NCBI RefSeq assembly: GCF_016612535.1
Contig: NZ_JAENXS010000001.1
Span: forward strand, 1,240,001 to 1,304,000
Reading direction: 5' to 3'
Length of the DNA: 64,000 nucleotides
From: Bradyrhizobium diazoefficiens
Lineage (GTDB): Bacteria; Pseudomonadota; Alphaproteobacteria; Rhizobiales; Xanthobacteraceae
Part shown: positions 39,782 to 47,128 of the stretch, one piece after another
Numbering within the stretch: the first letter of the stretch is position 1
Layout: each line of letters opens with the position of its first letter
Made by a program: the position numbers and the translations under genes
The notes under the pieces: model-generated
Told to the model about the DNA's origin: nothing
What the model saw: only the letters and a program-made list of their open reading frames with translations
The model's database searches: none

Positions 39782-40537
39782 TTACGCCGCCCGCGAGCGA
39801 GCATCGTCGGCTGCACAGGCAGCCGCGCTGTCGTCGAACGCCTCGCACATACGCATCGCGACCAGCAGGTTTTCCGGTGTCAGCACCTCCGCCGTCGGTC
39901 CCCAGGCCACGGGGCCGCGCGCCAGCACCAAGGTCTCGGCGAAGTGGGCGCGCACCATCTCCATGTCGTGCAGCGCGGCGAGCACGGTACGGCCCTCGCC
40001 GTGCCAGTGTTTCACCAGCGCCAGCAGATCGACCGTGGTCTTGCTGTCGATGGCGTTGAAGGGCTCGTCGAGCACGATCAGCCGCGCGTCCTGGAGCAGC
40101 ACGCGCGCGAACAGCACGCGCTGCATCTGTCCGCCGGAGAGCGTGCCGATCGGACGGTTCTCGAAGCCATTGAGGCCCACGGACGCAATCGCGCGCAGGA
40201 TTTTTTCGCGCGCGACCCTGCCAATGCCGCCGAACAGGCCGGTCCCGCGCCACAGCCCGGTGCTGACAAAATCGAACACCGAAATCGGGAAGGTGCGATC
40301 GATCTCCGCGCTCTGCGGCAGATAGGCGATGTCCCTGGCATCAAGCCCGCCGAGATGGATGCTGCCGTCCAGCGGCTTGAGGATGCCGACGATGCCGCGC
40401 AGCAGCGTCGACTTGCCGGCGCCATTCGGACCGATCACGGCGACGAGCGCACCGGAAGCGACCTCGCCGTCGAGGTGGTGCACGGCCGGATGGCGGTCAT
40501 AGCCGAGCGTGACGTTGTGGAAGTGCACGGCCGCCAT
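39782..40537 (-). CDS. znuC: zinc/metal ABC transporter ATP-binding protein
   Basis: A 251-residue ATPase. Walker A is GPNGAGKSTLLR, the Q-loop is YLPQSAEIDRTFP, the signature is LSGGQMQRVLFARVLL, and Walker B is LIVLDEPFNAID, with the switch His in ALHDMEM. ATG 40537 lies just after the stop of the upstream His-rich gene; a GTG at 40543 overlapping that stop is also possible. The C-terminus has a Cys/Ala-rich tail (SAAACAADDARS). Confidence 0.93.
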   Translation of the reverse strand: MAAVHFHNVTLGYDRHPAVHHLDGEVASGALVAVIGPNGAGKSTLLRGIVGILKPLDGSIHLGGLDARDIAYLPQSAEIDRTFPISVFDFVSTGLWRGTGLFGGIGRVAREKILRAIASVGLNGFENRPIGTLSGGQMQRVLFARVLLQDARLIVLDEPFNAIDSKTTVDLLALVKHWHGEGRTVLAALHDMEMVRAHFAETLVLARGPVAWGPTAEVLTPENLLVAMRMCEAFDDSAAACAADDARSRAA

Positions 40538-40539
40538 TG

Positions 40540-40788
40540 TCACCTCATCGCCAGGAAGACCACGCCCCAGAGCACGACGCAGACGGCCAGTGCAGCCGCG
40601 AGGCGGCCAGCCAGGGTCATGCGCAGGATCGACCAGGGCGCGTCTTGGGCCGGATGCGGCGAGGCCGCATCGTGGACATGGGCGTGGCTGTGGTCGTGGC
40701 CGTGCGAATGCCCGTGGGCGTGGGAATGCTCATGGGAATGGCCATGCGCTTGGTCGTGGTGATAGGGCTTGGACGCGGCGGGAACCAT
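40540..40788 (-). CDS. small His-rich membrane protein heading the zinc operon
   Basis: An 82-residue protein from ATG 40788 (MVPAASKPYHHDQAHG), or 90 residues from ATG 40812, which lies inside the Zur palindrome. A repeated HGHSHEHSHAHGHSHGHDHS tract is followed by one C-terminal transmembrane helix (LAGRLAAALAVCVVLWGVVF). It probably binds zinc at the membrane surface for the transporter encoded next. ATG 40788 is favoured because the operator and -10 would otherwise be inside the coding sequence; a leaderless message is then expected. Its stop overlaps the possible znuC start. Confidence 0.72.
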   Translation of the reverse strand: MVPAASKPYHHDQAHGHSHEHSHAHGHSHGHDHSHAHVHDAASPHPAQDAPWSILRMTLAGRLAAALAVCVVLWGVVFLAMR

Positions 40789-40795
40789 GCCAAGG

Positions 40796-40824
40796 ATGTT
40801 ATAATATAACATTGCCCCTGTCCA
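40796..40824 (-). promoter_or_regulatory. Zur box and promoter of the zinc operon
   Basis: ATGTTATAATATAACAT (40796-40812) is a perfect palindrome with 8-bp arms, matching the alphaproteobacterial Zur-box core GTTATA-N-TATAAC. On the minus strand TGGACA (40824-40819), 17 bases and TAACAT (40801-40796) form a promoter whose -10 is inside the palindrome. Zn-loaded Zur would block RNA polymerase directly, and zinc starvation would release it. Transcription would start near 40789, essentially at the ATG of the first gene. Confidence 0.8.
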
Positions 40825-41012
40825 CGCCGGGCTCAGGGCTTGCCCGATCACCATCGCGAGGGCGGCGGACACGGAAGGTTTCTGCCAACGGCCTGGGTCG
40901 ACCGGAGGGGATGCCCTTCTGATTAAGGGCGCCGCCGAGGTGGTGCAAACGGAACAATGACAGACCCGTGCGCGCGCCGCGCAGGGCTGGTTCGGCGAAT
41001 TCCGCACAGCAA

Positions 41013-41040
41013 AAAGGCGGCCGCGCATGCGGCCGCCTTT
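41013..41040 (-). terminator. Rho-independent terminator of sodB
   Basis: AAAGGCGGCCGC-gcat-GCGGCCGCCTTT is a perfect 12-bp stem, with a T-run on the minus strand after the stem. It lies 30 bp past the sodB stop. Confidence 0.9.
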
Positions 41041-41069
41041 CCCGATTTCGTCAGTCCGAGGGCGGCGAC

Positions 41070-41666
41070 TTATGCCTTTTCGAACAGGGACTCGACGTAT
41101 TCCCAGTTCACGAGGTTCTCGACGAACGCCTTGAGATAGTCGGGGCGGCGGTTGCGATAATCGATGTAGTAGGAGTGCTCCCAGACGTCGCAGCCGAGGA
41201 TCGGGGTGGCGCCGTGCACCAGCGGATTCTCGCCGTTCGGGGTCTTGGCAATTTCGAGCTTGCCGTTCTTGACCTGGAGCCAGCACCAGCCGGAGCCGAA
41301 CTGGCCAACGCCGGCCGCCTGGAAGTCGGTCTTGAACTTCTCGAAGCCGCCGAGATCTTCTTTGATCTTCGTCTCGAGCTTGCCCGGCAGCTTGGTGCCG
41401 CCGCCATTGGGCTTCATCCAGCTCCAGAAGTGGATGTGGTTGTAGTGCTGTCCGGCATTGTTGAACACCGCGGGGTTCTTGCCGAACGAGCCCTTGACGA
41501 TCTCCTCAAGGGACTTGCCTTCCCATTCGGTGCCCTTGAGCGCGTTGTTGCCGTTGGTGACGTAGGCCTGATGATGCTTGTCGTGGTGGAATTCCAGCGT
41601 CTCCTTCGACATGAACTGGCCGAGGGCGTCATAGGCGTAAGGGAGTGGGGGCAGCGTGAATGTCAT
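41070..41666 (-). CDS. sodB: superoxide dismutase (Fe/Mn family)
   Basis: A 198-residue enzyme from ATG 41666 (MTFTLPPLPYAYDALGQFMS). Metal ligands are visible in TLEFHHDKHHQAYV, GQHYNHIHFWSW and GCDVWEHSYYIDYRN. It dismutates superoxide in the cytoplasm. Fe versus Mn use cannot be decided by eye. An in-frame start at 41708 would add 14 residues not seen in the family. It is monocistronic. Confidence 0.95.
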   Translation of the reverse strand: MTFTLPPLPYAYDALGQFMSKETLEFHHDKHHQAYVTNGNNALKGTEWEGKSLEEIVKGSFGKNPAVFNNAGQHYNHIHFWSWMKPNGGGTKLPGKLETKIKEDLGGFEKFKTDFQAAGVGQFGSGWCWLQVKNGKLEIAKTPNGENPLVHGATPILGCDVWEHSYYIDYRNRRPDYLKAFVENLVNWEYVESLFEKA

Positions 41667-41914
41667 GGGTTCTTGTCCGCAACTGGTGGGGAACGTTCTA
41701 ACGGTCACCCCTTATAGAAGGTTCCTGCGCCGTTAAATACCGCCAATTTGCGAAAAGCCATGATGCGATCGCGTGGACCGATTGCACAACTTCGCCGCCG
41801 GCAGTTGGATGTTCACCCGAGTGTTGGGTACGCGCCCTGCAAAATATCATTGCCTTTGAAGCGCTTATGACAGAACGAATGCATCACGCAGCCCGGGACG
41901 CACAAGGCAGAGCC

Positions 41915-42442
41915 ATGAGCATCGAAATCGACATCCTGAACGGCGACGCCTCGTGGGCGATCGCGAAGCCGCTGCATCAGGCGGTGTGGGGACCACAGAT
42001 CGTCGAGAAGCTGCCCTGGGGGCACGTCAAATGGGCCAATGCCGATTTGCGCGTGCTGATCGAGACGCCCGAGGACGGCCTCGTCTGTCATGTCGGCATC
42101 TATTTCCGCACAGCCACCTGGAATGGACAGAAAGTGCATATCGGCGGCATCGGCGGGGTCTGCACGCGCGAGGATCGCCGCAACCGCGGCTATGCGACCA
42201 TGGCGATCGACGCGGCGGTGCATACCATGCGCGCCAACGAGGCGGTCCGCTTCGCGTTGCTGTTCTGCGAGCCGCACAATGTCGCGTTCTACGAGGCCCG
42301 CAAATGGCAAGCCTTCAAGGGCGAGGTCTATTGCGAGCAGCCGGAGGGGCGAATCCGCTTCGACCACATGGCGCCTTACGTGTTCGACATCGTCCGCGCG
42401 CCAACGCTCGGCACCATCGATCTCTGCGGCCTGCCCTGGTGA
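41915..42442 (+). CDS. GNAT-family N-acetyltransferase
   Basis: A 175-residue protein from ATG 41915 (MSIEIDILNGDASWAIAKPL), or 191 residues from ATG 41867. The acetyl-CoA-binding region is IGGIGGVCTREDRRNRGYAT followed by MAIDAAVHTM, with CEPHNVAFYEARKW as the C-terminal motif. Substrate unknown. Upstream, the region to sodB holds the divergent promoters. Confidence 0.85.
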   Translation: MSIEIDILNGDASWAIAKPLHQAVWGPQIVEKLPWGHVKWANADLRVLIETPEDGLVCHVGIYFRTATWNGQKVHIGGIGGVCTREDRRNRGYATMAIDAAVHTMRANEAVRFALLFCEPHNVAFYEARKWQAFKGEVYCEQPEGRIRFDHMAPYVFDIVRAPTLGTIDLCGLPW

Positions 42443-42543
42443 GAATTTCACTGGGGCAAATGAGCGCAGGGATGTGATTCCATCAGGCGTTGCACTATCC
42501 GAATATGCTGCTATTGGAGGCGCCTCCATTCCGAGGCCCTTCC

Positions 42544-42984
42544 ATGTCCCGCAGATTTGCCGCTCTCACCGTCCTCCTGGCCGCTCTGTCCGGCGCGACC
42601 GCCGCCAATGCGCAGAGTGCTGACGCAAGCGGGATCTGGCTGACCCAGGCGGGTGATGCCCGCGTCAAAATCAGCAAATGCGGTGGCGGCATTTGCGGAA
42701 TCATCGCCTGGCTGCGCGAACCTTACGACACCGCGACCGGCCAGCCCGCCACCGACAGCAAGAACCCCAATCCCGCGCTTGCCAGGCGTCCGATGATCGG
42801 ACTGCCGCTGTTCTCCGGCATGCAACCGTCGGGGCCGAACAAATGGTCGGGCCAGATTTACAATGCCGACGACGGCAGCAATTATGCCAGTAGCGTCACC
42901 GTGATGGGCGCAGAGACGTTGCGCGTCGAAGGCTGCGTCGGCGCGCTCTGCGGCGGCGAGACCTGGACGCGCGCGGGCCGCTAA
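42544..42984 (+). CDS. DUF2147-family exported protein
   Basis: A 146-residue protein from ATG 42544 with a signal peptide (FAALTVLLAALSGATAANA). The DUF2147 core is ASGIWLTQAGDARVKISKCG, then GICGIIAWLREPYD and NKWSGQIYNADDGSNYASSV. Four Cys could form two disulfides. Members are small periplasmic beta proteins of unknown role. Its last four bases overlap the end of the converging DUF3095 gene. Confidence 0.88.
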   Translation: MSRRFAALTVLLAALSGATAANAQSADASGIWLTQAGDARVKISKCGGGICGIIAWLREPYDTATGQPATDSKNPNPALARRPMIGLPLFSGMQPSGPNKWSGQIYNADDGSNYASSVTVMGAETLRVEGCVGALCGGETWTRAGR

Positions 42985-44132
42985 GTCGCGGCCGCCATCA
43001 TCGCCTTGAGCGCCGTTGCTGCAGAGGCGTAGCCGCCGCGGGCACCATCGATGAAATGCACGTGGTCGCTGCGCAGCGCCGAGGGCGTGAAGCAGGTCAT
43101 CATCGCGGCATCCTGCTGATAGAGGCCGTAGCGAACGACGCCGTCGCGCGCAGCCGCCGCGAGACGATCGCTCAGAGCGCGCTCAAGTTCCGGCGTGCAG
43201 TCGAGGATCATGCGCAGGCCGTCGTCGTATTTGCGGAAGTCGGAATTCTCGACCACCTGGCGCTTATAGACTTTTGGCAGGAAGCCGCCGATCTTGATGT
43301 CGAAGCGCATCAGGACGTATGCGAAAAACGTATAGGCGAGCAGGCTGGCGCGGCGCTTGAACAACGATCCTCCGCGGATCGCCCGCGCCTCGTAGTCCAG
43401 GCCCTGCGGCGGCCATTTCAACGGCGGTCCCTGCGGCGGCACGGGACGGCCGGCATCCGGACTGCGCTCGACGAGATGGATGATGTCCTCGATCACCTTG
43501 CGGAAGGCCAGCGGGTCGGCGCCGCCCGCCGGCATCACCAGCACCGATAGGATCAGTCCGCGCGAAGCTGGAATCACCTCGAAACGGCAGGACAGGCCGG
43601 AGAGATCGGGCTGCGTGCCCGCGGGCGCTTCCGTGACCGCGAACTCACCACGCTTCATCGCGGCGTCGGCCCAGGCGAGCCCGCCGCCGGAGAACATCGC
43701 ATAGGACAGATTGGCCGACGGACCGAAGCGTGCGACGCGCACGTCCAGTCCCTGCGCGCGGATGGCGCTCACCGGCACCAGCGCGACGCGCATTTTCAGT
43801 TCGAGATCCTCCCGCACCCAGGTCGCGGTCGCGGCCAAAGCTTCACGAGCAGCGTCGAGATCGGACGGCGCGACCGCAAAACTTGCCCCGTCGCCACCGA
43901 ACACGAAGGGAAATTCGCGTCCCTCCAGCGCATTCGTCACGGCTGCGATCACCGCGGCCCCGGCCATGTTGACCGCCTTATAACGCTGCGCCGCGATCGC
44001 CTTGGTGGAATCGACGATGTCGGCAACGCCGATGCTCCAGTCCTCGGGGAGCGGCGAATAGAGCTTGGGCTCCATCAGGCTGGTGAAGCCGCGGAAAACG
44101 GGGATGCTGCCGTAAAAGGATGAGGCTGCCAT
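42981..44132 (-). CDS. DUF3095-family protein, class III nucleotide-cyclase-like
   Basis: A 383-residue protein from ATG 44132 (MAASSFYGSIPVFRGFTSLM). The DUF3095 N-terminal half contains SIGVADIVDSTKAIAAQRYK and FPFVFGGDGASFAV. Both place Asp residues where class III adenylate/guanylate cyclases bind metal. The C-terminal half (RYGLYQQDAAMMTCF, HVHFIDGARGGYASAA) is family-specific. Cyclase activity has not been shown for the family to my knowledge, so the product is best called a cyclase-like protein. An upstream in-frame start at 44204 is less likely. Confidence 0.82.
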   Translation of the reverse strand: MAASSFYGSIPVFRGFTSLMEPKLYSPLPEDWSIGVADIVDSTKAIAAQRYKAVNMAGAAVIAAVTNALEGREFPFVFGGDGASFAVAPSDLDAAREALAATATWVREDLELKMRVALVPVSAIRAQGLDVRVARFGPSANLSYAMFSGGGLAWADAAMKRGEFAVTEAPAGTQPDLSGLSCRFEVIPASRGLILSVLVMPAGGADPLAFRKVIEDIIHLVERSPDAGRPVPPQGPPLKWPPQGLDYEARAIRGGSLFKRRASLLAYTFFAYVLMRFDIKIGGFLPKVYKRQVVENSDFRKYDDGLRMILDCTPELERALSDRLAAAARDGVVRYGLYQQDAAMMTCFTPSALRSDHVHFIDGARGGYASAATALKAMMAAAT

Positions 44133-44304
44133 CGCAGGGCCGGTCAGATCTTGCACGAGGACAGATACGAGGCGGGATCGATCCGGGTTCACCTGCCGGC
44201 TCACACGAACGACGGCGTATCATTGACCGAAATGGGGATGACAACAAGATACCCGCGAGGCCCAGCCTCGCTCAGCATTCGTCTGCAATATCCCAGGACA
44301 TGCG

Positions 44305-44520
44305 CTAATGCAGCTTCTCGTCCTGACGCTTGCGCAGCGCGGGCGCCGGCTTATCGTGACAGCCGATCAGCCGCACGAATTGCTGCGGATGCATTTCGTG
44401 GCCGTGGCTGCCGGAATTTTGATGCGACATCGGCGAGCAGCGGGCATCGTCCAATTTAGCGATCGATGGTTCCGCAGGAGTCCGGCCGTCACTCGCAGTG
44501 CTCATGTTTGGCGTGGCCAT
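44305..44520 (-). CDS. small His/Cys-containing hypothetical protein
   Basis: A 71-residue protein from ATG 44520 (MATPNMSTASDGRTPAEPSI) with a strong AAGGAG ribosome site eight bases upstream. The second half holds DDARCSPMSHQNSGSHGHEM and IGCHDKPAPAL, a scatter of His and Cys that could bind a metal. There is no signal or membrane segment. No family was recognised, and it may be restricted to close relatives. Confidence 0.5.
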   Translation of the reverse strand: MATPNMSTASDGRTPAEPSIAKLDDARCSPMSHQNSGSHGHEMHPQQFVRLIGCHDKPAPALRKRQDEKLH

Positions 44521-44647
44521 GGACTGCTCCTTCTTGTTTAGGGCAGTTCGATTGACGTAACCCAATCGATCACAAGGCATCTTACGACCAAATCCGGCTT
44601 GATGTCATTGCGCGGGATCAACCAGATTGTGACGGCAGAGTTCCGCC

Positions 44648-45370
44648 TTAGGCCGTGTTCCCCGCGTCAATCGTGAACACGGTGCCGGTGACGTTGCGAC
44701 CGCCCTCGCCGAGCAGATATTCCACCATATGCGCGACGTCGCCTGTCTGCGGCAGGCGGCGCAGCGCGCTGCGGCCGGCGATGCGCTTGCGGCTTTCGTC
44801 GGAGAGATTATGCGTGAGCTCGGTATCGATGAAGCCAGGCGCGATTGCATTCACGGTGATGCCGAGCTTGCCGACCTCGCGCGCGAGTGAACGGGTAAAG
44901 CCGGTGGCGGCGGCCTTGGTCGCGCCATAGACCGAGAGGCCGTTGTAGCCCGTGGTTGCGATGATCGATGAGATGTTGATGATGCGGCCGGCACCATCCG
45001 CCATCATCTGCCGTGCGACATATTTGGTGAGGATGATCGGCGACAGCACGTTGAGTTGCACCAGCGCCTCGATCTCCGAATTGTGCATGGTCGCGAGCAG
45101 GCCCTCGGTGCCGAGGCCGGCATTGTTGACGAGGCCGTAGGTCGGGCCGAACTCGTCACGCACGAGCTTGGCGAAAGCCGGGATCGCATCGATTACGGAG
45201 AGATCGCAGGCGCGGAAATGCAGGCGGCCCTCGGAGGCAGCGATCGCGGCCTTGAGTTCGTCGCCCTCGCGCCGTGCGGCCGCAATGACGTTGTAGCCGG
45301 CGCCAGCCAGGCGCTTGCCGATCGCAAGGCCAATGCCGCGGCTGCCGCCGGTGACGAGGACATTATGCAT
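44648..45370 (-). CDS. SDR-family oxidoreductase (FabG-like)
   Basis: A 240-residue short-chain dehydrogenase. The cofactor loop is VLVTGGSRGIGLAIG, followed by YGLVNNAGLGTEG, the catalytic Ser in INISSIIATTG and Tyr/Lys in SVYGATKAAATGF. The C-terminus is GNTA. It probably reduces a 3-oxoacyl group on the acyl carrier protein encoded two genes upstream. Its start overlaps the end of the adenylating enzyme gene by 8 bp. Confidence 0.92.
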   Translation of the reverse strand: MHNVLVTGGSRGIGLAIGKRLAGAGYNVIAAARREGDELKAAIAASEGRLHFRACDLSVIDAIPAFAKLVRDEFGPTYGLVNNAGLGTEGLLATMHNSEIEALVQLNVLSPIILTKYVARQMMADGAGRIINISSIIATTGYNGLSVYGATKAAATGFTRSLAREVGKLGITVNAIAPGFIDTELTHNLSDESRKRIAGRSALRRLPQTGDVAHMVEYLLGEGGRNVTGTVFTIDAGNTA

Positions 45371-46745
45371 CGGTGCGCGCCAGTTTTCCGGCAGGGGTAA
45401 CGTCGAGCGCTTCGACGAAGCGAATCACGGCAGGCACCTTGTGCGAGGCAAGCTGCGCCCGGCACTGACCCAGGATCTGGTCGCGAATTTCCTTCACCCG
45501 GGCCTGATCGGTACCGTCGGCCAGGATCACGTCGGCGACGACGATGCCGCCGGTGATCGGACTGCGCCGCGACTTCGCCCGCGACATCCGCACGTCGGGA
45601 TGACGGTTGATGGCGGCTTCGATCTCCTCGGGGTGAACTTTCAGCCCGCCGATATTGATGATGCCGCCACGGCGGCCGACGAAATAGTAACGGTCGCCGC
45701 GCAATTCGACGATGTCGCCGCTGTCGACAAAACCATCGCCATCTGCGAGCGCCGCAGCATTGCGGCCGATATAGGCGTGGGCCGTGCGCGTCGAGCGGAT
45801 GCGCAGCGAGCCGTCGACGACCTTCATCTCGACGCCATTACGATTGCCGAGATAATCGGCCGGAAAACCTTCGAGCCCGTCATTGACGGCGAAGCCGACG
45901 CCGGCCTCGGTCGAGGCATAGGCATGGCCGACAGAAGAGTTTGGGAATGCCGCCTTGAGGCCATCGAGCACGGCCTGGTCGGCGATCTCGCCGGAAAGGC
46001 GGACATAGCCGGGCGCGAACTGCACGGCCGAGCCGCTCATCAGGAGCTTGCGCCAGTGCGAGGGCGTGCCGGAAATATGCGAGACGGCGCGCGCGTTCAG
46101 GCGCGCGACGTGATCGGCGAGCGCCTCGTACGGGTCCGACAGCACCATCGAGCCGCCGGAGAGGATAGCGCGGAGGAAGATCTGCAGGCCGCCATAACGG
46201 CGGATGTCGTAGAACGTGGCCCAGACCGGCGCGGGCCCCTTCGCAGGGCCTTCGGCGACGATGGCGCCGGTGAGAGCTTCCAGCGTATGGCCGACGATCT
46301 TCGGTACACCTGATGTGCCCGAGGTGAGCATCAGCCATTCGGTGGCGCGTTCGGTCCGCGCAGGCGCCGTGACTTGAAGCGGCAATTGTGCGGTGACAAC
46401 CAGCAACACGCCGGTCGCAGCCCAGCGATCGGGCTCATCGGTGACGACGGCGTCGATCCCGGCATCCGCGATCAGTGCGTCGAGACGCGCGGGGTTGAGG
46501 TCCGGTGGGCACAGCAGCATGCGACGGGCAACTCCGTCGAGCTCGATCATGGCAAGGCCCGACCGAAGCTGGTCCGACAATTTCAGCAAGACGGCGCGGC
46601 CGGACAGCTCGCGCAGGCGGCCGCCGAGGACGGTCTGCGGCAGGATGTCGGTCAGCGACACGACATCATGCGCGTCCGACAGGGTACGGCCCGTCAGCTC
46701 CGCGCCGAGGTGGTCGCGGAGCGCAAAGGTCTTACGCAGGGACAT
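45363..46745 (-). CDS. stand-alone AMP-binding acyl/aryl ligase
   Basis: A 460-residue adenylate-forming enzyme from ATG 46745 (MSLRKTFALRDHLGAEL). The core motifs are WLMLTSGTSGVPKIVGH (P-loop), HAYASTEAGVGFAV (A5), FVDSGDIVEL (A7), VGRRGGIINIGGLKVHPEEI (A8) and the A10 Lys in TPAGKLART. At 460 residues it is shorter than usual acyl-CoA ligases and probably loads the adjacent carrier protein. The substrate acid is unknown. It overlaps the ACP gene by 14 bp and the SDR gene by 8 bp. Confidence 0.9.
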   Translation of the reverse strand: MSLRKTFALRDHLGAELTGRTLSDAHDVVSLTDILPQTVLGGRLRELSGRAVLLKLSDQLRSGLAMIELDGVARRMLLCPPDLNPARLDALIADAGIDAVVTDEPDRWAATGVLLVVTAQLPLQVTAPARTERATEWLMLTSGTSGVPKIVGHTLEALTGAIVAEGPAKGPAPVWATFYDIRRYGGLQIFLRAILSGGSMVLSDPYEALADHVARLNARAVSHISGTPSHWRKLLMSGSAVQFAPGYVRLSGEIADQAVLDGLKAAFPNSSVGHAYASTEAGVGFAVNDGLEGFPADYLGNRNGVEMKVVDGSLRIRSTRTAHAYIGRNAAALADGDGFVDSGDIVELRGDRYYFVGRRGGIINIGGLKVHPEEIEAAINRHPDVRMSRAKSRRSPITGGIVVADVILADGTDQARVKEIRDQILGQCRAQLASHKVPAVIRFVEALDVTPAGKLARTDA

Positions 46746-46977
46746 TTTCGTAGGCCCGCACGAAATCGCCCACGGTGGCGGGGAACGCTGCGTCCTCGGA
46801 AATGGTGAAGGGGTCGACGCCGGTCTCGTCCTCGAGACGCGCGACCAGGATTGCAAAGGCGAGCGAGTCGAAGCCCGTCTCGTGCAGAGACAAATCGTCC
46901 GAGAGGGCGGGGAGCGCGACGTGCTGCTCTTTGGCGATCTGCTGGATCGCTTCGATAACCTTGGATCTCACCGACAT
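46732..46977 (-). CDS. dedicated acyl carrier protein
   Basis: An 81-residue acidic carrier protein. The phosphopantetheine site is Ser38 in ETGFDSLAFAIL. The sequence differs from housekeeping AcpP (normally DSLDTVEL), indicating a pathway-specific carrier. It overlaps the ligase gene and heads the overlapping three-gene set. The 151-bp gap upstream separates it from the FATP-like ligase gene. Confidence 0.92.
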   Translation of the reverse strand: MSVRSKVIEAIQQIAKEQHVALPALSDDLSLHETGFDSLAFAILVARLEDETGVDPFTISEDAAFPATVGDFVRAYENVPA

Positions 46978-47128
46978 GGCTTGCTCGCCTCATACTTAGT
47001 TAATTGATCGTGTTTGTTGCGGCGGCTCTTGACGACCGCCTCCCATGTCCGTGTGTTTACCGGACAGAAGTAAATGGGCTCTTGGACAATTCAGATAAAA
47101 TTGGACCTATCTCCCGATTTTGGCTCCG

